A stretch of 64,000 bases of DNA. Source: [Pasteurella] mairii (GTDB taxonomy: Bacteria; Pseudomonadota; Gammaproteobacteria; Enterobacterales; Pasteurellaceae). Made by a program: the position numbers and the translations under genes. The stretch lies in contig UGSS01000002.1 in the NCBI GenBank assembly GCA_900454475.1, forward strand, positions 1,755,605 through 1,819,604, read 5' to 3'. The notes under the pieces were generated by a model. It was given only the letters and a program-made list of their open reading frames with translations, searched no databases and was not told the DNA's origin. Of this stretch, positions 1 through 12,899 are shown in pieces (within the stretch, counting starts at the first letter, position 1; every line of letters begins with the position of its first letter).

Positions 1-292
1 CATGTAAAAAATCGCGATGCTTAATAAATTCAGCGATTGTTTCTTCTTTTTTACCATCAACAAAGAACGTACTAAACCAAGCATTACAAATTTGAATACC
101 ACGAACATCAAGTTTATGTTTCAACACAGCTACATCGCGCGGATATTTATTACCCACTTCACACCCGACATAACCGGCTAAAGCCATCTCACTTACACAT
201 TGTTCAAAGGTATTCTCCGAACCTAACTCAGGCAAATCATCATTGGTCCAACCAATTGGCGCAATGCCCAATTTCACGTTTTCAGCTTTCAT
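1..292 (-). CDS. iolE: Myo-inosose-2 dehydratase, N-terminal part (runs off the window)
   Basis: Only the first 97 codons are inside the window; the gene continues past position 1. The start is the ATG at 292-290, with an AAGGA ribosome site about 6 bases upstream. The N-terminus ([19 protein letters not shown]) matches the opening beta strand of the TIM-barrel sugar-isomerase-like IolE family. IolE removes water from scyllo-inosose to give the trihydroxycyclohexanedione that IolD opens, in the cytoplasm. It lies 63 bases downstream of iolD on the same strand, so the two are probably co-transcribed. The product call is firm from the N-terminus and neighbour; the rest of the gene cannot be judged. 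Confidence 0.88.
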   Translation of the reverse strand, partial: MKAENVKLGIAPIGWTNDDLPELGSENTFEQCVSEMALAGYVGCEVGNKYPRDVAVLKHKLDVRGIQICNAWFSTFFVDGKKEETIAEFIKHRDFLH

Positions 293-355
293 ATTATGGT
301 CCTTCTATTAAAGAATGATTGAATTGTGTTTGGCAGGCAAACCTACCGCATAAAA

Positions 356-2296
356 TTAATAACGTCTTGCTTCATCAATTCGTTTCACCGAATTTTCATA
401 GGCTTCACGAATCGTTTCTTTTTCAGAAACCGCCGCCACCCCCACGTGCCACCAACTGCCATAACCATGTACCATCGTTTTTGGCAAGACTTTCACATCA
501 ATTAACGTGGAAACTGTTTGTTTTTTCGCATCTTCCAACGCAAAGCGCAACTCTTCTTCATTAGTGACTTTATAGGTTTTACAACCGTAAGAAGCGGCAT
601 TCATAGCAAAATCTACCGGCACAAAAGCCCCGTCCAGTTGGTTGGTTTGCTCGTTTCTAAAACGGAATTCCGTACCAAAACTGTCCATGCCATTACCGAT
701 TTGTAAATTATTAATACAACCGTTGGTCATATTGTCAAATAACACCACATTAATTTTTTTCTTCTCTTGAATAGATGTCACCAATTCAGAATGTAACATC
801 ATGTAAGAACCATCACCCAACAAAGTATAAACATCACGTTGCGGCTCTGCTAATTTCGCACCTAACGATGCCGCAATCTCATATCCCATACAAGAATAAC
901 CATATTCAAGATGATAGGTATTAACACCTTTTGATTGCCATGTACGTTGTAAATCGCCAGGAAGACTACCCGCTGCCCCAACAATCACATCATTTTCACC
1001 TAAGGTTTCATTTAAAATACCTAACACCCGACTTTGCGTTAAACAGGATTTTGTCATTTCAATAAATTCGGCAAATACCGCATCACGGTTTAAACGGTCA
1101 TCTACTTCCGGCACAAAATCTTTGCCGGTATAAGTTGCGTGATAAACGCGATCCAACTCTTGTGCAAATTGTTTTTTCGCCTCTGCAATTTGATTACCCC
1201 ATTGTGCTTGATAACCGGTTGTAGCTAAAAGTGCGGTTAATTTTTGTAAAGTTTCTTTCGCATCCGCCGTCACTTGTACACCATCCAACTTATACGCATC
1301 AAAACGTGCCACATTAATGTTCAAATAGGCAACATCTGGATTTTGGAAAATCCATTTGGAAGAAGTCGTAAAGTCGGTATATCGAGTACCGATACCAATC
1401 ACTAAATCCGCCTCTTTAGCAAGTAAATTTGCAGATAAGCAACCCGTTTCTCCCACACCACCAACATTTAATTCATGCTCAGAAATCACCGCACTTTTTC
1501 CCGCCTGAGTTTCAGCAAATGGAATACGATAAGTTTCAGCGAAAGCTTTTAATTGCTCCGCCGCTTCAGAATAACGCACGCCACCACCACAAATAATCAA
1601 CGGTTTTTTCTTGCTTTGGATTAACGCTAATGCATCTTGTAACATCGGTTCTGTCGGTAATGTACGTTCAATCCGATGAATACGTTTTTGTAAAAAGGAT
1701 TCAGGGAAATCATAAGCTTCTGCTTGTACATCTTGCGGTAAAGCAATGGTTACCGCACCAGTTTCTGCCGGATCTGTCAATACACGCATGGCATTAATAC
1801 AAGCACTCATCAATTGTTCCGGACGACTTATGCGATCCCAGTATTTACTGACCGCTCGAAAAGCATCATTCGTACTAATACTTAAATCATGGGTTTGCTC
1901 AATTTGTTGTAAAACCGGATCAGGTTGGCGAGTTGCAAACACATCACCCGGCAATAATAGAAGTGGAATACGGTTAGCAGTGGCAGTCGCCGCAGCAGTA
2001 ATCATATTTGCTGCCCCTGGACCTACAGACGAGGTACAAGCATAAATTTGCTTACGCAATTTTTGTTTGGCAAATCCCATCGCCACATGCGCCATTCCTT
2101 GCTCATTACGTCCTTGTCGAACAATAAGACCGCCACGATCTTGTTCCAGAGCTTGTCCCATTCCCAGTACATTTCCATGTCCAAAAATACTAAAAATACC
2201 TTCTACAAATTTAGTGACCTTACCATCAAATTCAATATATTGATTATCAAGAAATTTTACTAATGCTTGTGCTACAGTAAGTCTGACGGTTTTCAT
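356..2296 (-). CDS. iolD: 3D-(3,5/4)-trihydroxycyclohexane-1,2-dione hydrolase (inositol catabolism)
   Basis: A 646-residue thiamine-diphosphate enzyme that opens the ring of the diketone made by IolE, giving 5-deoxyglucuronate. It shows the three-domain acetolactate-synthase-like layout. An N-terminal domain carries the catalytic-Glu region ([17 protein letters not shown]); a central domain follows; the C-terminal cofactor domain has the GDGSYMM...NN metal/ThDP motif near residue 490. I prefer the ATG at 2296 because AGGAG sits 6 bases upstream; the in-frame ATG at 2302 abuts that site directly. It precedes iolE in the same direction. The 240 bases upstream hold GAAAT/ATTTC palindromes and a possible CRP site, listed separately. 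Confidence 0.95.
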   Translation of the reverse strand: MKTVRLTVAQALVKFLDNQYIEFDGKVTKFVEGIFSIFGHGNVLGMGQALEQDRGGLIVRQGRNEQGMAHVAMGFAKQKLRKQIYACTSSVGPGAANMITAAATATANRIPLLLLPGDVFATRQPDPVLQQIEQTHDLSISTNDAFRAVSKYWDRISRPEQLMSACINAMRVLTDPAETGAVTIALPQDVQAEAYDFPESFLQKRIHRIERTLPTEPMLQDALALIQSKKKPLIICGGGVRYSEAAEQLKAFAETYRIPFAETQAGKSAVISEHELNVGGVGETGCLSANLLAKEADLVIGIGTRYTDFTTSSKWIFQNPDVAYLNINVARFDAYKLDGVQVTADAKETLQKLTALLATTGYQAQWGNQIAEAKKQFAQELDRVYHATYTGKDFVPEVDDRLNRDAVFAEFIEMTKSCLTQSRVLGILNETLGENDVIVGAAGSLPGDLQRTWQSKGVNTYHLEYGYSCMGYEIAASLGAKLAEPQRDVYTLLGDGSYMMLHSELVTSIQEKKKINVVLFDNMTNGCINNLQIGNGMDSFGTEFRFRNEQTNQLDGAFVPVDFAMNAASYGCKTYKVTNEEELRFALEDAKKQTVSTLIDVKVLPKTMVHGYGSWWHVGVAAVSEKETIREAYENSVKRIDEARRY

Positions 2297-2390
2297 ATTC
2301 ATCTCCTAACAAAGTAACTCACTTGGTTTTGCAGTATATAATCACATTTTTATTCCAAATGAAATATAAATGAAAAATAAATTTCATTTT

Positions 2391-2406
2391 TGTGGCAGTG
2401 ATCAAA
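2391..2406. promoter_or_regulatory. Possible CRP site upstream of iolD
   Basis: TGTGGCAGTGATCAAA resembles the TGTGA-N6-TCACA half-site pair with some mismatches. It lies about 95 bases upstream of the iolD start, where catabolite control of inositol use would be expected. This is inferred from sequence resemblance only. Confidence 0.3.
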
Positions 2407-2509
2407 TTTTTGCAAAAATTCTTTGATAAAAAAGGCTAGTTAAGAAGAATTATTCTTTAAAAAGACAATTTGTAACAGAGAGATGATGAAATTTGAAAAG
2501 TTGTTCTAG

Positions 2510-2529
2510 TTTGAAATATTAATTTCAAA
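2510..2529. promoter_or_regulatory. 20-bp palindrome, candidate operator for iolD
   Basis: TTTGAAATATTAATTTCAAA is a perfect 20-base palindrome. Related GAAAT or ATTTC words recur at about 2359-2366, 2380-2388 and 2484-2492 in the same intergenic region. Inositol genes in many proteobacteria are controlled by an RpiR-type IolR, and palindromes of the TGAAA...TTTCA type suit that kind of regulator. No iolR gene is in the window, so the link is inference. Confidence 0.4.
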
Positions 2530-2534
2530 ACATC

Positions 2535-2567
2535 CAAAAAAATGACCGCACTTTAATTTGCGGTCAT
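2535..2567 (-). terminator. Rho-independent terminator of the PTS permease gene, with uptake signal
   Basis: Arms ATGACCGCA (2542-2550) and TGCGGTCAT (2559-2567) form a 9-bp stem. Read on the minus strand it is followed by a run of T. It lies just after the permease stop codon. The stem contains one full uptake-signal core (2545-2553), a common arrangement in Pasteurellaceae. Confidence 0.8.
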
Positions 2568-2580
2568 CATAAAAAGAAGA

Positions 2581-3993
2581 TTATTTCGATGTAGATCTCG
2601 TTGCCAATATCATGGTGAGAACAAAGGCGGTGATGAAAGAAATTAATAAACCGATAGAAAAAGTCAACATACTTTGTGCTTGGATAGACGGGATTGCTGG
2701 TAATCCGGCGGCGCCTAAACCAACGGATTTCACGCCATTATACGCAATAAACGCACTCGCAAGACCTGAGCCTACCATAGCGGCAATAAATGGGTAACGA
2801 TAACGTAAATTTACCCCAAACATTGCCGGTTCGGAAATACCTAAAATTGCACTAATGCCAGAAGGAATCGCCAATCCGCGTACTTTCGGATCTTTATTAA
2901 CCAATGCAACCGCCAAGCAAGCCGCCCCTTGTGCTACATTTGACATCGCTGCAATCGGGAAAATAAAGGTTAAGCCGACACTTGCCAATAATTGTGTTTC
3001 TACCGCTAAGAAAGTTTGGTGCATACCAGTAATCACAATAGGCGCATAAAAGGTCCCGAAAATCGCGCCGCCAATAAAGCCGAAGGAATCATATAACCAG
3101 GTTAATCCTGTACTTAGCAATGCCCCCGCCTCACGCCCAAACGGACCAATAACAGTTAAGGCTAAGAAGCCTGTAATAAAAATTGATAATAATGGGGTAA
3201 GCAGATTATCCAAGGCAGAAGGCACCACTTTACGGAACGCTTTTTCCAACGTTGCCAATACCCACGCGGCGATGATCACAGGAATGAGCGTCCCTTGGTA
3301 ACCGGCACGTTCGATACTTAAGCCGAAAACATTCCAATAGGTCATATGCCCTTCGGCTAGAATTTTCGCGTAATTCCAACCATCTGCGGTGAGCGCTGGA
3401 TGGACTAAAATCATGCCCAAAGTTGCGCCCAAAAACGGGTTACCGCCAAATTTTCGGGTTGCCGAAAAACCAAGCAAAACTGGTAAAAAAACGAATGGCG
3501 CATTCGCCAACATATTCACCAATTCGGATAAATCTTTGTATTGCGGATACAACTCAATAACAGATTTATGACCCAAGCTTTCATATTGTGAAGTGAGAAC
3601 ACTATAAATCCCCATTAGCAAACCGCCGGCAACGATCGCTGGAATTATTGGGATAAAAATATCCGCTAGCCCTTTGATAAGGCGTTGTAATATATTTTGT
3701 TTTTCCGCACTGGCAGCCGCCACTTCATTTTTGGTCATATCACCCATATTGAGCAAATTAGACATTTCCGTATGCACTTTATTGACCGTTCCAGAACCAA
3801 AAATAATTTGGTATTGACCGGAAACCGAAAACTGTCCTTTAACACCTTCAATGTTCTCAATGGCTTCTTTATCAATCTTACTTTCATCGTTAACCACAAT
3901 CCGCAATCTTGTCGCGCAATGGGCTAAGGCATTGATATTGTCTTTTCCACCAAGTTTTTCAATGACCTGCTGGGCAATTTTGGGGAAATTCAT
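2581..3993 (-). CDS. scrA: PTS EIIBC permease, sucrose type
   Basis: A 470-residue membrane component of the phosphoenolpyruvate sugar phosphotransferase system; it imports and phosphorylates a disaccharide, most likely sucrose. Residues 1-85 are the EIIB domain with the phospho-cysteine in HCATRLR. The rest is a hydrophobic EIIC domain of about 10 segments, with GYQGTLIPV and the VITGMHQT motif. The HCATRLR...EGVKG opening and the FQRLIKGLADIF linker resemble ScrA more than TreB. There is no EIIA domain, so it must borrow a glucose-type EIIA. AGGAG precedes the ATG. No sucrose-6-phosphate hydrolase or regulator is adjacent. Sugar specificity is the uncertain part. Confidence 0.75.
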   Translation of the reverse strand: MNFPKIAQQVIEKLGGKDNINALAHCATRLRIVVNDESKIDKEAIENIEGVKGQFSVSGQYQIIFGSGTVNKVHTEMSNLLNMGDMTKNEVAAASAEKQNILQRLIKGLADIFIPIIPAIVAGGLLMGIYSVLTSQYESLGHKSVIELYPQYKDLSELVNMLANAPFVFLPVLLGFSATRKFGGNPFLGATLGMILVHPALTADGWNYAKILAEGHMTYWNVFGLSIERAGYQGTLIPVIIAAWVLATLEKAFRKVVPSALDNLLTPLLSIFITGFLALTVIGPFGREAGALLSTGLTWLYDSFGFIGGAIFGTFYAPIVITGMHQTFLAVETQLLASVGLTFIFPIAAMSNVAQGAACLAVALVNKDPKVRGLAIPSGISAILGISEPAMFGVNLRYRYPFIAAMVGSGLASAFIAYNGVKSVGLGAAGLPAIPSIQAQSMLTFSIGLLISFITAFVLTMILATRSTSK

Positions 3994-4038
3994 CTTTTTC
4001 TCCTAAGGTTAATGATGCTAAATAAAGTGAATTCTAAC

Positions 4039-4050
4039 TAAAACGTTTAA
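4039..4050. promoter_or_regulatory. Candidate LacI-family operator upstream of scrA
   Basis: TAAAACGTTTAA is a near-palindrome centred on CG, about 46 bases upstream of the permease start. Such AAACGTTT sites are typical of LacI/GalR-family regulators such as ScrR. No such regulator is encoded nearby. Confidence 0.4.
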
Positions 4051-4143
4051 GCTGCACCAGCGGAAACAAAATAAAATTCGCTCAAAGCCTCTAAATCTCA
4101 GAGGCTGACAAATTTTAACCGATGTTTTAATTTACATAACCTA

Positions 4144-5997
4144 TTACTTGCCAATTTTATTTAGCCAAGTGGCTAATTCATCTACATCATGAAGCCAAGA
4201 TTGTGTAAGTTCGTTAACCCATTCATCAATGTGAACTTCCCATTTCGGCAATTCAGAATTTTGCGCTTCGGATGCGACTTTTTGCAAATGTTTCAATCCG
4301 ACAGATGCCGCGGCGCCCTTAATTTTATGCGCAATGGAAGCCACTTCTTGATGTGCCTGATGATCTTGTTGATAGATTTGATACGCTTGAGATAATTCTG
4401 CAAGGTAACTTGGCATCGTTTCTTTAAACAGCATCAAATTCTTATACACAAATTCGCCACCCAAAATATCGACCAATTCTTTAATCATCGCATACTCAAC
4501 AACGTCGTCATCGGCAGTTTCCGGTTCTGGCAGCGGCACATCCAAAGTAAGCGTTTCGTCAAAATGTGAAGAAAAACATTGTGCTAATTCATCTAATGAA
4601 ATCGGTTTGCGCAACACATCATCCATGCCTTTTTGTAAATATTCCGATTTATCCTGCATAACGTTGGCAGTAAACGCCACCAATGGCGGTAAAAAGTCAT
4701 ATACACCCTCTTCATAATTACGACGTAAATGTGCGGCAATATCAAAGCCAGACATATCAGGAAGTTGAATATCTAATAAAATCAAGTCGTAATAATTTTG
4801 TTCAAATTTTTGAATGGCTTCTTTACCGGTCATAGCCACATCAACATTATGCCCCAATTTTTCCAATAGGGATTTTGCTACAATTACATTAACTTCGATA
4901 TCTTCAACCAACAAAATCGTCATGGCTTGCGGTCCTGATGCTTGCGTATCGTATGGTTTATTCACTTCCTCTGCGCGAATGGTCAAGGTAAATGTTGAAC
5001 CGTTACCATATTCACTATAGGCTTTAAGATCTCCGCCCATTAATTGCGCAATGGTTTTTGATACCGCAAGTCCAATACCACTTCCGCCGGATTTGTGTTC
5101 GCTGGATTTAACTTGGTAGTACATTTTGAAAATATTATCCAATTCCTCCGCCGGAATACCAATCCCCGTGTCCGAAATAGAAAAGGCATATTCCGTTTCA
5201 GAAATGCGTTTCACATCTAAACGAATGCGCCCTTTGTGGGTAAATTTCACCGCATTATTAATCAAATTCCATAACACTTGGCTTAGTCTTGCGCGATCTA
5301 ACATTAGCCAATGCGGTAAATTTTCCGCAAAATGAAAATCAAAATGCAACCGTTTTTGTTCTGCTAAGAGTGTCGCAAAATTGGTAATATCATTTAAGAA
5401 ACTATATACATCTACTTCTTTTAAATTTAATTTAATGCTTTGTGCATCAATTTTTTGCAAATCAATAATGTCGCTGAAAATATGCCCAAGGGAAATCGCG
5501 CTAACATTGATGGTTTTCAAATAGTTGCGCTGCTGCTCGCTCAATTGCCCATCAAGTAATATTTGACTTAAGCCAATAATTCCGTTCAATGGCGTTCTTA
5601 ATTCATGGCTGATCGTCGCCATAAGTGCGGTCTTATCTCGATGATTTTTTTCCAGATCGCTTAGTGCAACGGATAATTTTCGCTCCGCCACTACGCGTTC
5701 AGAAACCTCTTTTCTTAAATTTCCAACTAATTTAGCTAAATCAAGGCGCGATTTTTCTAATTTTTCAACTAATAACGTAAAGAAATAAATCACAAAAGGC
5801 GCGGAAATTAAACCGAATACGATAGAGCGGACAATATCATCCCAATAAATTCGCCCAATAATACTCAAGCTGATAACGATTTGCGTACAAAGCGCAAAAA
5901 TAGCGAGAACACAAACCCCTAATAACGAGAATTTCAATTTCCCTAAACGAACAACCCATTCAACGTATTTTTGTGCAAAATATCTTAAACTTCTCAT
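4144..5997 (-). CDS. arcB: Hybrid sensor kinase ArcB, short Pasteurellaceae form
   Basis: A 617-residue inner-membrane sensor of respiratory state that phosphorylates ArcA. Order: two transmembrane segments (about residues 22-45 and 56-78), a coiled linker, the histidine-kinase domain with the phospho-His in MATISHELRTPLNG near residue 130, and an ATPase domain (NLINNAVKF, GIGIP, GSGIGLAVS). Then come a receiver domain with the phospho-Asp in LILLDIQLPDMSG near 410 and a C-terminal HPt domain (IAHKIKGAAA). The PAS domain that Escherichia coli ArcB (778 residues) has between membrane and kinase is absent, and I see no cysteine in the linker. Two cysteines lie in the first membrane segment. It stands alone with no clear operon partner. 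Confidence 0.92.
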   Translation of the reverse strand: MRSLRYFAQKYVEWVVRLGKLKFSLLGVCVLAIFALCTQIVISLSIIGRIYWDDIVRSIVFGLISAPFVIYFFTLLVEKLEKSRLDLAKLVGNLRKEVSERVVAERKLSVALSDLEKNHRDKTALMATISHELRTPLNGIIGLSQILLDGQLSEQQRNYLKTINVSAISLGHIFSDIIDLQKIDAQSIKLNLKEVDVYSFLNDITNFATLLAEQKRLHFDFHFAENLPHWLMLDRARLSQVLWNLINNAVKFTHKGRIRLDVKRISETEYAFSISDTGIGIPAEELDNIFKMYYQVKSSEHKSGGSGIGLAVSKTIAQLMGGDLKAYSEYGNGSTFTLTIRAEEVNKPYDTQASGPQAMTILLVEDIEVNVIVAKSLLEKLGHNVDVAMTGKEAIQKFEQNYYDLILLDIQLPDMSGFDIAAHLRRNYEEGVYDFLPPLVAFTANVMQDKSEYLQKGMDDVLRKPISLDELAQCFSSHFDETLTLDVPLPEPETADDDVVEYAMIKELVDILGGEFVYKNLMLFKETMPSYLAELSQAYQIYQQDHQAHQEVASIAHKIKGAAASVGLKHLQKVASEAQNSELPKWEVHIDEWVNELTQSWLHDVDELATWLNKIGK

Positions 5998-6245
5998 AAG
6001 TATGCCTTTAAAATGTCAATATATGTATTCTAACATTGCCACAGATAAATAAAAATCTAAAAAAAATACCGCACTTTTCGTTATTTTCTATTGTGTTATT
6101 GATGTTTGGGTGTTATTCGTTATGATAAGGAGTTATCCTTTGGTAGCTAAGTTATTGGGGATGGATGATAAGGTAGGTTAGGAGCTGATTTCCTTTTGTG
6201 TTGGCATCCTCTTTTCCTCTCTGCCGACTGGTTAAAAAATAACAA
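5998..6245. other. Intergenic region upstream of arcB
   Basis: AT-rich DNA with an uptake-signal core at 6068-6076 and no convincing gene. A 19-codon ATG frame at 6121 has no family resemblance and I did not call it. The arcB promoter must lie at the low-coordinate end. Confidence 0.5.
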
Positions 6246-6246
6246 T

Positions 6247-6271
6247 CCGCCCGTAAAACGGGCGGTTTTTA
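6247..6271 (+). terminator. Strong GC-rich hairpin with T-tract
   Basis: Arms CCGCCCG (6247-6253) and CGGGCGG (6259-6265) with an AAAA-containing loop, then TTTTT on the plus strand. Read on the minus strand a weaker T-run follows about 5 bases on. It lies between arcB and the IS200-type element; which transcript it ends is unclear. Confidence 0.6.
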
Positions 6272-6297
6272 GGCTACCCTATAAGGGCCTAGGACTT

Positions 6298-6322
6298 CAC
6301 ATGCCCCTCAAGGGGCATGTGA
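6298..6322. repeat. Perfect hairpin in the IS200-type end
   Basis: CACATGCCCC and GGGGCATGTG are separated by 5 bases. Subterminal hairpins of this sort are what TnpA recognises on single-stranded DNA in the IS200/IS605 family. That role is inferred from family knowledge. Confidence 0.55.
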
Positions 6323-6354
6323 AAAGACCGACAACCGCACAATGACTCTATGGC

Positions 6355-6819
6355 TTACCCCTTAAAGGGGTCTACATATTCTTTCTTCGATAAATTATCC
6401 TGAATCATATCTTCTTTTTCTTGATTCCTGATGTATTCTTCCACTACTTTTGTGTTTAAGCCTACCGTACTCACATAGTAGCCTTTCGCCCAAAAGTGCC
6501 TATTTCCGTATTTGTATTTTAAATTCCCATGTCGTTCAAATATCATCAATGAAGATTTACCTTTAAGATATCCCATAAAACTCGACACTGCCAATTTCGG
6601 CGGTATCTTTAATAGCATATGAATATGCTCTTTCATTGCATGAGCTTCTATGATTTCTACATTTTTGTAGTCACATAATTGCCTTAATATCCCTCCTATA
6701 TCAACTCGCAATTTCCCATAAATTGCCTTTCTTCGATATTTCGGAATAAACACAATATGATACTTACTGTTCCATCTCGTGTGTGATAGACTTGAATCGT
6801 CATTGGATTTACTTGCCAT
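6355..6819 (-). CDS. tnpA: IS200-type transposase TnpA (HUH/Y1)
   Basis: A 154-residue single-strand transposase. The N-terminus NSKYHIVFIPKYRRK is diagnostic of the family. The HUH metal motif is HIHML near residue 65, and the nucleophilic tyrosine is expected in EEYIRNQE near residue 130. Length is normal (about 140-155), with no frameshift, so it is probably active. The start ATG at 6819 follows AGGAGG at the usual distance. The enzyme excises and inserts the element as a single-stranded circle. No accompanying tnpB is present. Confidence 0.92.
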   Translation of the reverse strand: MASKSNDDSSLSHTRWNSKYHIVFIPKYRRKAIYGKLRVDIGGILRQLCDYKNVEIIEAHAMKEHIHMLLKIPPKLAVSSFMGYLKGKSSLMIFERHGNLKYKYGNRHFWAKGYYVSTVGLNTKVVEEYIRNQEKEDMIQDNLSKKEYVDPFKG

Positions 6820-6914
6820 AACTTATCCTCCTATATTTTGAATTTTGGTTGTCAGCCTTATTCATTATATAGCGAGGATTTTTCATTTCTGCTCAACGCT
6901 TAAGCTTTTTGATT

Positions 6915-6961
6915 CCATACGCATAGCGTATGGTTTTTATAGGCAGACTTTGTCTGCCTAT
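6915..6961. repeat. Two adjacent perfect hairpins between IS200 and rrn terminator
   Basis: CCATACGC/GCGTATGG (6915-6933) and ATAGGCAGAC/GTCTGCCTAT (6939-6961) are separated by TTTTT. They may be extra terminators or part of the insertion-sequence target. Neither hairpin is present at the second rRNA operon. Confidence 0.5.
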
Positions 6962-6965
6962 AACA

Positions 6966-6997
6966 AAAAACCTCAACGATTTCTCATTGAGGTTCTT
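6966..6997 (-). terminator. Terminator of rRNA operon A
   Basis: On the minus strand the stem AACCTCAA / TTGAGGTT is followed by TTTTTTG just after 5S rRNA. Operon B has the same structure, with one base changed in the stem (A at 6976 versus G at 44397). Confidence 0.8.
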
Positions 6998-7007
6998 ATG
7001 ATTGGTT

Positions 7008-7123
7008 ACCTGGCGGTGCCCTACTCTCACATGGGGATGCCCCACACTACCATCGGCGTTACAGCGTTTCACTTCTGAGTTCGGCATGGGGTCAGGTGGT
7101 CCCACTGCACTATCGCCGCCAAG
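7008..7123 (-). rRNA. rrf: 5S ribosomal RNA, operon A
   Basis: On the minus strand the sequence runs from CTTGGCGGCGATAG to CCGCCAGGT, about 116 bases, with the conserved GGTCCCACCTGACCCCATGCC core. The ends pair as the 5S terminal helix. It belongs to the minus-strand operon 16S-tRNAGlu-23S-5S. An identical copy lies at 44429-44544. Confidence 0.95.
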
Positions 7124-7334
7124 ATTATTCTTTCGATGATTTCACCTTTCGGTGCTCTATCCTATCTTCTTGCTTTGTTTTGTCTTTGTTCTTCGTCTCT
7201 ATTCTTTCTCTTAAATCCGAAACAAGCTGTCTACTGTATTCTTTTCGCTTTCGCACGTTGTCCTTTGTGCCTCTCTCTTCCTTCTTTCGTCTCTAGTCTC
7301 GTTACACACCCCAAACCAAAACGCTTGAGGTTGT
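7124..7334 (-). other. Long purine-rich 23S-5S spacer, operon A
   Basis: A 211-base spacer that is strongly purine-rich on the rRNA strand, mostly GA and AA runs. It is identical in operon B (44545-44755). The matching spacer in Escherichia coli is roughly 90 bases. Open frames across it are shadows and I do not regard it as coding. Confidence 0.6.
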
Positions 7335-10233
<2,899 letters not shown>

Positions 10234-10441
10234 ATACAACCTCAAACATTTTATGCTTAACGGTAGTATTACAACTAAACACTTAACTGCCTTTTCTCAG
10301 TTAAGATTTTCTTTCGAACTACTCAGACTTTCCTTTTTATCAGTTCCTACTCTCGTAAGCCCTGACTTGAAAAATCTCTCAGTTTTCAGCTTGTTTCCAA
10401 TTTTTTAAAGAACAACAAGACAATCTAAAATCATCTTTAAT

Positions 10442-10517
10442 TGGCGTCCCCACGGGGATTCGAACCCCGGTTACCGCCGTGAAAGGGCGATGTCCTAGGC
10501 CTCTAGACGATGGGGAC
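10442..10517 (-). tRNA. tRNA-Glu (anticodon TTC), spacer of operon A
   Basis: 76 bases including encoded CCA, from GTCCCCATCGTCTAGAGG to GGGGACGCCA on the minus strand. The anticodon loop is CTTTCAC, reading TTC. It lies in the 16S-23S spacer, the usual place for tRNA-Glu in an rRNA operon. An identical copy is at 47863-47938. Confidence 0.96.
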
Positions 10518-10616
10518 ATCAGGTAAAGATAATCTCTTCGCTTTCCTCGCACTTTCGTCTTTTATATTAATCTTTATTAATACAACTGCTATTACTCGAC
10601 CTAGAAAGTAACCTAA

Positions 10617-10625
10617 AAGTGCGGT
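10617..10625 (+). repeat. DNA uptake signal core inside the 16S-23S spacer
   Basis: AAGTGCGGT followed by a T-run, in the transcribed spacer between 16S and tRNA-Glu. The same site is at 48038-48046 in operon B. Confidence 0.8.
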
Positions 10626-10698
10626 CTTTTTTTTCATTCTTTTCTGTCTACAATATCTCAGCCAATCTGTGTGAACACTCGCTATCACTTCATTTAGT

Positions 10699-12238
<1,540 letters not shown>

Positions 12239-12417
12239 AAGTTAAATCGCTCAATATACTGCTTAGCTAAAGTTTACATATCACTCTACGTAATTATGAA
12301 TTTCTAGTTTAAGCACCTATTAAGACTTCAAAATTAAAAATTATTTTTAAACAAAGTCAATCAACAAGTGCCCACACAGATTGTCTGATATATTGTTAAA
12401 GAACAAAAAAAAATAAG

Positions 12418-12494
12418 TGGTCGGCGAGATAGGATTTGAACCTACGACCCACTGGTCCCAAACCAGTTGCGCTACCAAACTGCGCTACTCGCCG
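12418..12494 (-). tRNA. tRNA-Pro (anticodon TGG)
   Basis: 77 bases with encoded CCA, from CGGCGAGTAGCGCAGTTTGG to CTCGCCGACCA on the minus strand. The anticodon loop TTTGGGA reads TGG. It is the last of three tRNAs and ends only about 13 bases before the boxA-like element of the rRNA leader. Confidence 0.96.
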
Positions 12495-12517
12495 ACATAA
12501 ATTATCAGTAAGATAAT

Positions 12518-12594
12518 TGGGGTGGCTAATGGGACTTGAACCCACGACAACCGGAATCACAATCCGGGGCTCTACCAACTGAGCTATAGCCACC
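12518..12594 (-). tRNA. tRNA-His (anticodon GTG)
   Basis: 77 bases including the extra 5' G at -1 and the encoded CCA. The acceptor stem GGTGGCT pairs with AGCCACC, and the loop TTGTGAT reads GTG. It lies between tRNA-Arg and tRNA-Pro on the minus strand, with spacing of about 24-26 bases on each side. Confidence 0.96.
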
Positions 12595-12620
12595 ATTGAA
12601 AGATGAACGTTGCATTACTC

Positions 12621-12697
<77 letters not shown>

Positions 12698-12729
12698 GTT
12701 TCTCATTGCATTGCGTCGTTGCGGGGCGT

Positions 12730-12758
12730 ATATTAAGAGTTTCACAATCACTTGTCTA
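12730..12758 (-). promoter_or_regulatory. Promoter of the tRNA-Arg-His-Pro / rRNA operon A transcript
   Basis: On the minus strand TAGACA (-35) and TAATAT (-10) are 17 bases apart, followed by a GC-rich discriminator (CGCCCC) typical of stringently controlled stable RNA genes. It lies about 30 bases upstream of tRNA-Arg. I see no second strong promoter between tRNA-Pro and 16S, so this promoter probably also drives rRNA operon A. Confidence 0.75.
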
Positions 12759-12851
12759 GTCTTTTTTTTAAATTTTTTTTCACAAGATAATTTTTTGTTC
12801 AATTTGTTTATAATTTATAAAAAGTTCGGTGTTTTTTTGTCAAAAAAACAA

Positions 12852-12877
12852 AAAAGCTGCCCAAAAGCAGCTTTTAT
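12852..12877 (-). terminator. Terminator after the wzz-like gene
   Basis: AAAAGCTGC and GCAGCTTTT form a stem with loop CCAAAA; a T-run follows on the minus strand. It lies 23 bases past the stop codon at 12900 and separates that gene from the tRNA promoter. Confidence 0.8.
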
Positions 12878-12899
12878 AAATATTGATACAATAAAAATT

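Larger units (their letters stand above)
6290..6895 (-). mobile_element. IS200/IS605-family insertion sequence (ends approximate)
   Basis: A single tnpA gene (6355-6819) with flanking imperfect hairpins and no terminal inverted repeats, as expected for IS200-type elements. A strong hairpin of CACATGCCCC / GGGGCATGTG lies at 6298-6322 downstream of tnpA. ACCCCTTAAAGGGGT (6357-6371) overlaps the last codons. The true left and right cleavage sites cannot be fixed by eye. It sits just beyond the terminator of the first rRNA operon. Confidence 0.7.

Noticed and set aside
6121-6180. 19-codon peptide (MIRSYPLVAKLLGMDDKVG)
   Set aside because: The frame contains its own AAGGAG just after the ATG, not before it, and there is no sign of a leader peptide or downstream plus-strand gene.
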